NCBI GenBank assembly: GCA_036260255.1
Contig: DATAAF010000115.1
Location: forward strand, 1 to 9,576
Direction of reading: 5' to 3'
From: DASZJY01 sp036260255
GTDB lineage: Bacteria; Actinomycetota; Acidimicrobiia; Acidimicrobiales; AC-14
Length of the DNA: 9,576 bases
Part shown: positions 1 to 5,166 of the stretch, one piece after another
How the letters are laid out: each line of letters starts with the position of its first letter
Numbering within the stretch: the stretch's first letter is position 1
Program-made: the position numbers and the translations under genes
Notes under the pieces: model-generated
What the model saw: only the letters and a program-made list of their open reading frames with translations
Databases searched by the model: none
What the model was told of the DNA's origin: nothing

Positions 1-1
1 G

Positions 2-991
2 GTGCAGGTGGGCGGCCACCCCGACGGCGACGTCGAGCTGGCCAAGTCGAACATCCTCCTGTTGGGGCCGACGGGGTGCGGCAAGACGTTGTTGGCGCAG
101 ACCCTGGCCCGGCTGCTCAACGTTCCCTTCGCCATCGCCGATGCCACCGCGTTGACGGAGGCGGGCTACGTGGGAGAGGACGTCGAGAACATCCTGCTCA
201 AGCTGATCCAGGCCGCCGACTACGACGTCAAGAAGGCGGAGACGGGGATCATCTACATCGACGAGATCGACAAGATCGCCCGCAAGAGCGAGAACCCGTC
301 GATCACCCGCGACGTCTCCGGCGAGGGCGTGCAGCAGGCCCTGCTCAAGATCCTGGAGGGGACCACCGCCTCGGTGCCGCCCCAGGGGGGCCGCAAGCAC
401 CCCCACCAGGAGTTCATCCAGATCGACACCACCAACATCCTGTTCATCTGCGGCGGCGCCTTCGCCGGCATCGAGAAGATCATCGAGAGCCGCATCGGGC
501 ACAAGGGCGTCGGCTTCGGCGCCGACCTGCGCCGCTCGGGCGAGAAGGACGTCGGCGTCACCCTGTCCAAGGTCCTGCCCGAGGACCTGCTCAAGTTCGG
601 GCTGATCCCCGAGTTCGTCGGCCGCCTGCCGGTGATCGGCGCGGTCTCCAACCTCGACCAGGAGGCGCTGGTCCGCATCCTCGTCGAGCCCAAGAACGCA
701 TACGTGAAGCAGTACCGCAAGATCTTCGAGTTCGACGGCGTCGAGCTCGAGTTCACCGACGACGCCCTCGAGGCGGTCGCCGAGCAGGCCCTGCTGCGGG
801 GCACCGGGGCGAGGGGGCTGCGGGCCATCCTCGAAGAGGTGCTGCTCAACGTCATGTACGACCTCCCCAGCCGCAGCGACATCGGGAAATGCGTGATCGA
901 CCGCTCGGTCGTGCTGGAGAAGGTCAACCCCACGCTCGTGCCCCGCACCGAGCCCGAGCGTCCCGCCCGCCCACGCCGCGCCGCCTCCTGA
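2..991 (+). CDS. clpX: ClpX, ATPase subunit of the ClpXP protease (5' partial)
   Basis: AAA+ unfoldase that recognises tagged or misfolded proteins, unfolds them with ATP and feeds them to ClpP in the cytoplasm. The 329 visible residues hold the whole AAA+ module: Walker A GPTGCGKT (22-29), pore loop GYVG (55-58), Walker B with IDEID (86-90), the substrate-contacting RKH loop (131-133), a VGF loop (170-172) at the place of the ClpP-docking IGF loop, box VII with the arginine finger in PEFVGR (203-208), and sensor 2 in GARGLR (269-274). ClpX proteins usually have about 420 residues, so roughly 95-100 residues, including the N-terminal zinc-binding domain, lie upstream of the window. The GTG at position 2 is therefore an internal codon, not the start. 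The protein ends in a short Pro/Arg/Glu-rich tail (about 314-329), which is probably disordered. HslU is excluded by the ClpX-type RKH and ClpP loops and by the absence of an I-domain insertion. Confidence 0.97.
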   Translation: MQVGGHPDGDVELAKSNILLLGPTGCGKTLLAQTLARLLNVPFAIADATALTEAGYVGEDVENILLKLIQAADYDVKKAETGIIYIDEIDKIARKSENPSITRDVSGEGVQQALLKILEGTTASVPPQGGRKHPHQEFIQIDTTNILFICGGAFAGIEKIIESRIGHKGVGFGADLRRSGEKDVGVTLSKVLPEDLLKFGLIPEFVGRLPVIGAVSNLDQEALVRILVEPKNAYVKQYRKIFEFDGVELEFTDDALEAVAEQALLRGTGARGLRAILEEVLLNVMYDLPSRSDIGKCVIDRSVVLEKVNPTLVPRTEPERPARPRRAAS

Positions 992-998
992 CGGGGCC

Positions 999-1020
999 GG
1001 GGCGCGGCGTCCGCCGCCCC
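999..1020 (+). terminator. GC hairpin downstream of clpX
   Basis: Eight bases after the clpX stop the sequence can fold: GCGGC (1004-1008) pairs with GCCGC (1013-1017) around a GTCC tetraloop, then GGG (1000-1002) pairs with CCC (1018-1020) across a bulged C. No T-run follows. A U-tract-less terminator at this place is plausible in a high-GC actinobacterium, but GC-rich hairpins also arise by chance here. Confidence 0.4.
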
Positions 1021-1032
1021 GCCGCGGGGGCG

Positions 1033-1063
1033 TACGCTCGCGGTAGCCGTAGCCGAGAGGAGG
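1033..1063 (+). promoter_or_regulatory. Possible -10 box and strong Shine-Dalgarno for the repeat-protein gene
   Basis: AGGAGG at 1058-1063, a perfect Shine-Dalgarno core, stands 7 nt before the ATG at 1071 and fixes that start. It is the clearest ribosome binding site in the window. TACGCT at 1033-1038 fits the actinobacterial -10 pattern TANNNT and would give a short leader carrying the ribosome binding site. I see no convincing -35 element, so the promoter is tentative while the ribosome binding site is firm. Confidence 0.5.
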
Positions 1064-1070
1064 GATCCCT

Positions 1071-1937
1071 ATGGGAAGGGTCTTGAAGGGTGCCGTTCTC
1101 GGTGGGGTGGTCGGCGGTTCCGTCGTCATCGTGCAGTGCATGCAGACCGACGAGCCGACCGACGACCTGCCCAGGAAGGTGGCGATGGGAGCCGGCTGCG
1201 GCGCGCTGACCGGTGGTCTGGCCGGGCTCGTGCTGGGCCGGCGCAAGCGCAGGCGGCTCGCACGTAGGCAGGCGAAGCAGATGAAGCGGGCCGCCGCGCT
1301 GGCTGCCGCGGCGTCGGCGGCCGAGGCGAAGGGGAAGCGCAAGCGGCGGGATCGCAAGCAGGCCAAGCGCATGAAGCGGGCCGCCGCCCTGGCCGCCGCC
1401 GCGTCGGCGGCCGAGGCAAAGGGAAAGCGAAGGAAGCGAGGCCGCAAGGCGGCCCGGAGGGCGGCCGAGAGGGCAGCCGAGGCGGCCCGGCCGGCGGTCG
1501 AGCTGGCGGCCAGCGTGGCCCGGGACCAGGCGCTGGCGGCCGCCGCCGCGGCCCGTCCCAAGGTCGAGAAGGTCAGCCGGGCGGCGCGGAGGAAGGCCGA
1601 CAAGGCCGCCAAGGTGGCCCGCAAGCAGGCCGACGCGGCGGCCAAGGTGGCCCGCAAGCAGGCGGAGGCAGCCGCCGCGCTGACCCGCGCCCAGGCCGAG
1701 GTGGCGGCCAAGCTGGCCCGGAAGCAGGCCAAGATGGCCGCCAAGGCGGCGCGGGCGCGTGCCGGGCAGGTCGCTGAAGCGGCCCGGCCACGCGTCGAGC
1801 AGGCCGCCGAGGTGGCCCGCGAGCAGGCGACACGGGTGGCGGAGGTGGCGTTGCCCAAGGTGGAGCAGGTCGCCGAAGCGGCCCGGGCCCAGGCGCTCAA
1901 GCTCACCGACCCGGAGTACGCCCGCCTGGCCAGCTAG
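1071..1937 (+). CDS. Glycine-zipper membrane protein with 11-residue amphipathic repeats, function unknown
   Basis: I do not recognise this 288-residue protein as a named family. Two short glycine-rich hydrophobic stretches (about 5-22 and 37-55) have GxxxG-like spacing and could form a membrane hairpin. A very basic stretch follows (56-134, about 34 Lys/Arg against 4 Asp/Glu), containing a 30-residue unit twice in tandem (66-95 and 96-125). Residues 135-277 are thirteen in-phase 11-residue units of the type AAxxARxQAxx. Alanine or valine recurs at unit positions 1, 5 and 9 and arginine at 6. Proline stands at position 7 in the units starting at 135, 157, 234 and 256, hinting at a 22-residue super-repeat. 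A long amphipathic helix is expected. The overall plan recalls YtxH-like or phasin-like proteins, and the 11-mers resemble group 3 LEA and apolipoprotein repeats. This is resemblance of pattern, not proven homology. Surface, lipid or nucleic-acid binding are all possible. The strong ribosome binding site and the conserved repeat make it a real gene. Confidence 0.8.
   Translation: MGRVLKGAVLGGVVGGSVVIVQCMQTDEPTDDLPRKVAMGAGCGALTGGLAGLVLGRRKRRRLARRQAKQMKRAAALAAAASAAEAKGKRKRRDRKQAKRMKRAAALAAAASAAEAKGKRRKRGRKAARRAAERAAEAARPAVELAASVARDQALAAAAAARPKVEKVSRAARRKADKAAKVARKQADAAAKVARKQAEAAAALTRAQAEVAAKLARKQAKMAAKAARARAGQVAEAARPRVEQAAEVAREQATRVAEVALPKVEQVAEAARAQALKLTDPEYARLAS
1266..1445 (+). repeat. Two tandem 90-bp in-frame repeat units
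   Basis: Codons 66-95 (1266-1355) and 96-125 (1356-1445) encode near-identical 30-residue units. Residues 71-90 and 101-120 are identical. Within those 20 codons I count six synonymous differences (for example gcg/gcc, gct/gcc, ggg/gga, cgc/cga) and no amino-acid change. Five conservative or charge changes lie in the flanks of the unit. The duplication is therefore not brand-new. Confidence 0.9.
1473..1901 (+). repeat. Thirteen 33-bp units encoding 11-residue helical repeats
   Basis: Residues 135-277 of the upstream protein divide into thirteen consecutive 11-residue units without insertion or deletion. Position 6 is Arg in twelve of thirteen, position 5 is Ala in twelve, and position 9 is always Ala or Val. 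Two adjacent units (179-189 and 190-200) differ at one residue only. The DNA copies share long stretches such as gccaaggtggcccgcaagca. Eleven residues per three helical turns gives a nearly straight hydrophobic stripe along the helix. Confidence 0.85.
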
Positions 1938-1953
1938 CCCAGCGGGGGCTGGC
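1929..1953 (+). terminator. Weak hairpin across the stop of the repeat protein
   Basis: GCCAGC (1929-1934) can pair with GCTGGC (1948-1953) over a 13-nt loop that starts with the stop codon TAG. There is no T-run, and only 27 bp separate this gene from folC. It may equally be a chance structure, with folC read through from upstream. Confidence 0.2.
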
Positions 1954-1964
1954 AGGCTGGCGGG

Positions 1965-3269
1965 GTGGACTTCGCCGGCGCCCTCGCCTATCTGGCCGAC
2001 CACGTCGACCTCGAACGCGACCCCGCGCCCAAGGCAGCGGCGCGCCGCCTCGACCGGATCCGCCGCCTGGTCGAGCTCATGGGCGACCCCCAGGCCGCCT
2101 ACCCGGTGCTCCACCTCACCGGGACCAACGGCAAGGGCTCGACCGCTCGGATGCTCACGTCCCTGCTGGTCGAGCGGGGGCTCGGCGTCGGCACGTACAC
2201 GAGCCCGCACCTGCAACGGGTGAACGAACGGCTCGCGTGGGACGGCGAGCCCATCTCCGACGACCACCTGGTCGAGGTGATCGAGGGCGTGGCCGGCCTC
2301 GAGCTGCTGCTCGACGGACGGCCCACCTATTTCGAGATCCTGACGGCCGCCGCCTTTCGCTGGTTCGCCGACATCGCCGTCGACGTGGCCGTCGTCGAGG
2401 TGGGTCTGGGCGGCCGTTGGGACGCCACCAACGTGGCCTCCGGGGACGTGGCGGTGGTCACCAATGTGAGCCTCGACCACGCCGAGACGATCGGTCCCGA
2501 CCTGGCCGACATCGCTCGAGAGAAGGCGGGCATCGTCGAGCCCGGGGCCACGCTCGTGCTGGGGGAGACCGATACGGCGCTGGCCAGCATCTTCCACGCC
2601 GCCGGGGCGAGCATCGTCTGGGAGCGCGACGTCGAGTTCGGCTGTGCGGCCAACCGGCTGGCCCACGAAGGCCGCCTGGTCGAGCTGTGGACGCCGGGCG
2701 CCCGGTACGAGGACCTCTACCTCCCGGTGCACGGGTCCTTTCAGGGGGAGAACGCGGCGATCGCGGTGGCCGCCGCCGAGGCGTTCTTCGGCGTGCCCCT
2801 CACCGAGGAGGTGGTGGCCGACGCCATGGCCGCTGTGCGCCTGCCCGGGCGCCTGGAGGTCGTCGCCCGCAACCCCCTCTGCGTGCTCGACGGCGCTCAC
2901 AACCCCGCCGGGGCGCGGGCGTCGGCCGCCGCCGTCGCCGAGACCTTCGCCGGCGTCGCCGGGAGGATCCTCGTGGTGGGCCTGCTCCAGGGGCGGGAGC
3001 CGACCGAGATGCTCGCCGCCCTGGGCGCCGGCGACGCCCGCCTGGTCGTCGCCTGCCCGCCCCCGTCGCCCCGGGCGTTGCCGCCGGAGGAGGTCGCCGC
3101 CGCCGCCGAGAGACTCGGTGTGGCCGCCGACGTGGCCGACTCGGTCGCCGAGGCGGTGACGCTGGCCCTGGGCCTCGCCGGCCCCGACGAGCTCGTCCTC
3201 GTCTCGGGGTCGCTGTACGCGGTCGGCGCCGCCCGGGCCGCCCTCACCGGCGACGGGCCGCCCGGCTGA
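1965..3269 (+). CDS. folC: Folylpolyglutamate synthase / dihydrofolate synthase
   Basis: Mur-ligase-family enzyme that adds glutamate to folates and, in many bacteria, also to dihydropteroate, giving dihydrofolate. It uses ATP and acts in the cytoplasm. The 434 residues match the family length. Visible motifs are the P-loop TGTNGKGS (52-59), TSPHL (79-83), the GLGGRWDATN block (147-156), SLDHAETIG (169-177), REKAGI with Lys187 at the place of the carbamylated lysine, PGRLEV (294-299), the C-terminal-domain DGAHNPAG (309-316), and SGSLYAVG (414-421). The GTG at 1965 gives the usual N-terminal helix before the P-loop. No clear ribosome binding site precedes it, but CAGGCT at 1953-1958 could be a -10 box of a leaderless or near-leaderless transcript. 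MurC-F ligases are excluded by the folate-type TGTNGKGS P-loop and the GLGGR block. Whether it has one or both activities cannot be read from the sequence. Confidence 0.95.
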   Translation: MDFAGALAYLADHVDLERDPAPKAAARRLDRIRRLVELMGDPQAAYPVLHLTGTNGKGSTARMLTSLLVERGLGVGTYTSPHLQRVNERLAWDGEPISDDHLVEVIEGVAGLELLLDGRPTYFEILTAAAFRWFADIAVDVAVVEVGLGGRWDATNVASGDVAVVTNVSLDHAETIGPDLADIAREKAGIVEPGATLVLGETDTALASIFHAAGASIVWERDVEFGCAANRLAHEGRLVELWTPGARYEDLYLPVHGSFQGENAAIAVAAAEAFFGVPLTEEVVADAMAAVRLPGRLEVVARNPLCVLDGAHNPAGARASAAAVAETFAGVAGRILVVGLLQGREPTEMLAALGAGDARLVVACPPPSPRALPPEEVAAAAERLGVAADVADSVAEAVTLALGLAGPDELVLVSGSLYAVGAARAALTGDGPPG

Positions 3270-3288
3270 CCGCTGACGGCCCCCGTCG

Positions 3289-3430
3289 GCCCGGGTGGCT
3301 GCTGTGGCCACTTGGCCGATCAGCTCGGGCCCGGGTGGCTGCTGCGCCACTTGGCCGATCAGCTCGGGCAGGTGGCTCCTGGAGAGCCACCTACCGGATC
3401 AGTCGACCAGATGGGTGCTGGGTGGGCCAC
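3289..3430 (+). repeat. Degenerate tandem array of hairpin-forming repeats between folC and ndk
   Basis: A unit of about 40 bp starts at 3289 and again at 3329. The copies differ only where TGGCCAC in the first is CGCCAC in the second. A third, diverged copy spans about 3369-3402 (GGTGGCTCCTGG ... GCCAC ... GGATCAG), and a faint fourth lies at 3411-3430 (GGGTGCTGGGTGGGCCAC). Each of the first three has an internal stem: GGGTGGC with GCCACTT at 3293-3299/3307-3313 and 3333-3339/3346-3352 (the outer two pairs are G.U), and a perfect 8-bp version at 3370-3392. I find no credible gene in the 220-bp spacer 3270-3489. The short frames that cross it have no family resemblance. Confidence 0.8.
3370..3392 (+). 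terminator. Strong hairpin, possible folC terminator
   Basis: AGGTGGCT (3370-3377) and AGCCACCT (3385-3392) are perfect complements around the 7-nt loop CCTGGAG. This is the most stable member of the repeat array. It lies about 100 bp after the folC stop and before the ndk promoter, so a terminator role is reasonable. There is no T-run, and it could instead be a structural element of the repeat family. Confidence 0.35.
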
Positions 3431-3474
3431 GTTCGCGCCGGCCCGTCGGCGGCCGTCCGCAGTTGTCGCCCCGG

Positions 3475-3480
3475 TAGCCT
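3475..3480 (+). promoter_or_regulatory. Putative -10 box of a leaderless ndk promoter
   Basis: TAGCCT at 3475-3480 fits TANNNT and ends 9 nt before the ndk ATG, so transcription would begin at or within a few bases of the start codon. No Shine-Dalgarno sequence precedes the ATG, which agrees with leaderless translation, common in actinobacteria. I see no good -35 at the expected distance. Confidence 0.5.
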
Positions 3481-3489
3481 CGCCCTCCC

Positions 3490-3897
3490 ATGGACCGCAC
3501 CCTCGTGATCTGCAAGCCCGACGCCGTCGAGCGGGGCCTGGTCGGCGAGATCGTCGGTCGGCTCGAGGCCAAGGGCCTCCGCCTGGTGGCGGCCGAGCTG
3601 CGCACGATCGACGCCGGCACCGCCGAGACCCACTACGACGAGCACCGCGAGAAGCCGTTCTTCGCCGACCTGGTGGCCTTCATCACGCGGGGGCCGTCGC
3701 TCCTCGTTGTCGTCGAGGGCCCGGCGGGGACGGTGGCCATGGTCCGCAAGCTGATGGGGGCGACCGACCCGGCCGACGCCCACCCGGGCACCATCCGCGG
3801 CGATCATGCCACCCAGACCACCGAGAACCTGGTCCACGGCAGCGACAGCCCCGAGAGCGCCAAGCGGGAGATCTCCCTTTTCTTCCCGTCCCTCTAG
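3490..3897 (+). CDS. ndk: Nucleoside diphosphate kinase
   Basis: Transfers the gamma phosphate from ATP to nucleoside diphosphates through a phosphohistidine, keeping the NTP and dNTP pools balanced in the cytoplasm. The 135 residues match the compact bacterial family exactly. Seen: the KPDAVERGLVG start block with Lys9, PFF (56-58), RKLMG (86-90), GTIRGD (100-105) with the phosphate-binding Arg103, Asn113, and the active-site His116 in NLVHGSDS. The family usually has an aromatic or aliphatic residue straight after RGD; here it is His106, a small oddity that should not abolish activity. The ATG at 3490 gives the canonical N-terminus with only MDR before the first strand. It stands alone between the repeat array and the mreB promoter. 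Position next to mreB is conserved in actinobacteria. Confidence 0.97.
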   Translation: MDRTLVICKPDAVERGLVGEIVGRLEAKGLRLVAAELRTIDAGTAETHYDEHREKPFFADLVAFITRGPSLLVVVEGPAGTVAMVRKLMGATDPADAHPGTIRGDHATQTTENLVHGSDSPESAKREISLFFPSL

Positions 3898-3907
3898 GCG
3901 GGGCGGG

Positions 3908-3936
3908 TTGTGACCGCCTTCCCCAGGGCCTAGCCT
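3908..3936 (+). promoter_or_regulatory. Probable mreB promoter (TTGTGA - 17 bp - TAGCCT)
   Basis: TTGTGA (3908-3913) and TAGCCT (3931-3936) are separated by exactly 17 bp, ideal for a housekeeping sigma factor. Transcription would start near 3943, leaving a leader of about 38 nt before the ATG at 3981. The -10 hexamer is identical to the one in front of ndk. The -35 lies in the loop of a possible hairpin made by AGGCGG (3896-3901) and CCGCCT (3914-3919), which starts inside the ndk stop codon, so the end of ndk and the promoter overlap physically. Confidence 0.6.
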
Positions 3937-3980
3937 TGGCCTCGCACCTCGACCGACTCCCCGGCGCAGAGTGAGCGCGT

Positions 3981-5018
3981 ATGTCCGACAACTTCTTCGC
4001 CGCTTTCCTGGGCCGGGACATGGCAGTCGACCTGGGCACGGCCAACACCCTGGTCTACGTGCGGGGCAGGGGCATCGTCCTGAACGAGCCGTCGGTCGTC
4101 GCCGTCAACGTGAAAGACGGCCGGCCCCTGGCCGTGGGGCTCGAGGCCAAGCGGATGATCGGCCGGACCCCCAACCACATCCAGGCCGTCCGTCCCCTCA
4201 AGGACGGGGTGATCAACAACTTCGAGATCACCGAGAAGATGCTCCGGTACTTCATCCACCGGGTGCACCAGCGGCGGTTCGCCAAGCCCCGCATGGTCAT
4301 CTGCGTGCCCTCCGGGGTCACCGGGGTGGAGAAGCGGGCGGTGCAGGAGGCGGCCGAGTTCGCCGGCGCCCGCAAGACGCCGTTCATCATCGAGGAGCCC
4401 ATGGCTGCCGCCATCGGCGCCGGGCTCCCGGTGCACGAGCCCACCGGGAACATGGTCGTCGACATCGGTGGTGGCACCACCGAGGTCGCCGTGATCTCGC
4501 TGGGCGGCATCGTCACCAGCCAGTCCGTCCGCATCGGCGGCGACGAGCTCGACGACGCCATCATCACCTACATCAAGAAGGAGTACTCCCTGGCCCTCGG
4601 CGAGCGCACCGCCGAGGAGATCAAGATCGCGCTTGGCTCGGCCTACCCCCTCGAGGAGGAGCTGCGGGCCGAGATCCGGGGCCGGGACCTCGTCACCGGC
4701 CTGCCCAAGACCATCGTCACCTCCACCGAGGAGATCCGCGAGGCTCTGGCAGAGCCGGTCAGCGCCGTCGTGGACGCGGTGAAGACGACACTCGACCAGA
4801 CGCCCCCGGAACTGGCCGCCGACATCATGGAGCAGGGGATCGTGCTCACCGGCGGCGGCGCGCTCCTCCACGGCCTCGACGTGCGCCTTTCCGCCGAGAC
4901 GGGGATGCCAATCCTGATCGCCAAGGACCCGTTGCACTCGGTGGCCATCGGCTCGGGCCAGTGCCTCGAGGAGTTCAATGTCCTGCGGCAGGTGCTCGCC
5001 AACTCTGCGGAGAGGTAG
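3981..5018 (+). CDS. mreB: Rod-shape-determining actin homologue MreB
   Basis: Bacterial actin that polymerises with ATP into membrane-bound filaments and guides the lateral wall synthesis machine. All nucleotide-binding motifs are present in the 345 residues: phosphate-1 DLGTANTL (17-24), catalytic-region EEPMAAAIG (138-146), phosphate-2 DIGGGTTE (161-168), and the adenosine motif LTGGGALL (289-296). Residues 1-12 (MSDNFFAAFLGR) form a short amphipathic helix fit for membrane attachment. That supports the ATG at 3981 over the internal ATG at 4020, which would remove the helix. Only a weak GAGTGAG-like ribosome binding site lies upstream. The closely related paralogue Mbl cannot be strictly ruled out, but the place in front of mreC and mreD makes MreB the natural call. 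The gene has its own promoter and is followed by a 148-bp gap, so its expression may be partly uncoupled from mreCD. Confidence 0.97.
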   Translation: MSDNFFAAFLGRDMAVDLGTANTLVYVRGRGIVLNEPSVVAVNVKDGRPLAVGLEAKRMIGRTPNHIQAVRPLKDGVINNFEITEKMLRYFIHRVHQRRFAKPRMVICVPSGVTGVEKRAVQEAAEFAGARKTPFIIEEPMAAAIGAGLPVHEPTGNMVVDIGGGTTEVAVISLGGIVTSQSVRIGGDELDDAIITYIKKEYSLALGERTAEEIKIALGSAYPLEEELRAEIRGRDLVTGLPKTIVTSTEEIREALAEPVSAVVDAVKTTLDQTPPELAADIMEQGIVLTGGGALLHGLDVRLSAETGMPILIAKDPLHSVAIGSGQCLEEFNVLRQVLANSAER

Positions 5019-5166
5019 TTGTTTCGCCTCGCAGCCAGAGGTTGCTCTGAGGTGCTCCGGTCGCCGGCATAGCCGGCTCCCTCCGCGCTCGTCTTTTCCG
5101 GTGGACAGCCAGGCGAGGCGCCTGAAGGGGCCGAGGGTGGCCGTCCGCAGCGCTGGCGGGGCGTAG
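5019..5166 (+). other. Non-coding spacer between mreB and mreC with several short hairpins
   Basis: No credible gene is seen. Three small inverted repeats can fold: CAGAG/CTCTG (5036-5040/5045-5049), GCCGGC/GCCGGC (5063-5068/5072-5077) and CAGGCG/CGCCTG (5110-5115/5119-5124). A short pyrimidine run with four T follows at 5090-5099. At this GC content such stems are partly expected. Attenuation or an own promoter for mreCD would explain the gap, but I see no clear promoter. Confidence 0.4.

Noticed and set aside
2..4. GTG at position 2 as the clpX start
   Set aside because: It begins only about 20 residues before Walker A and would drop the zinc-binding domain; the gene is simply cut by the window edge.
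1071..1937. Histone H1-like or HU-like DNA-binding protein as a firm name for the repeat protein
   Set aside because: The basic Ala-rich linker would fit, but the N-terminal glycine-zipper membrane segments and the regular 11-residue units do not match those families, so the function is left open.
924..3350. Open frame of about 808 codons on the minus strand opposite the repeat gene and folC
   Set aside because: Its composition is low-complexity Gly/Arg/His/Leu, as expected for the complement of GC-rich coding DNA, and folC on the plus strand has complete family motifs.
3289..3430. CRISPR array
   Set aside because: The units are directly adjacent with no unique spacers, only two are near-identical, and no cas gene is present.
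3312..3974. 220-codon plus-strand frame running from the repeat array through ndk
   Set aside because: Most of it is an out-of-frame shadow of ndk. The peptide from the repeats (ADQLGPGWLLRHLADQLGQ) merely reflects the DNA duplication.
4978..5166. 62-codon frame filling the mreB-mreC gap
   Set aside because: It starts inside mreB without a ribosome binding site and its Arg/Ser/Pro composition matches no family. Its stop just before mreC looks accidental.
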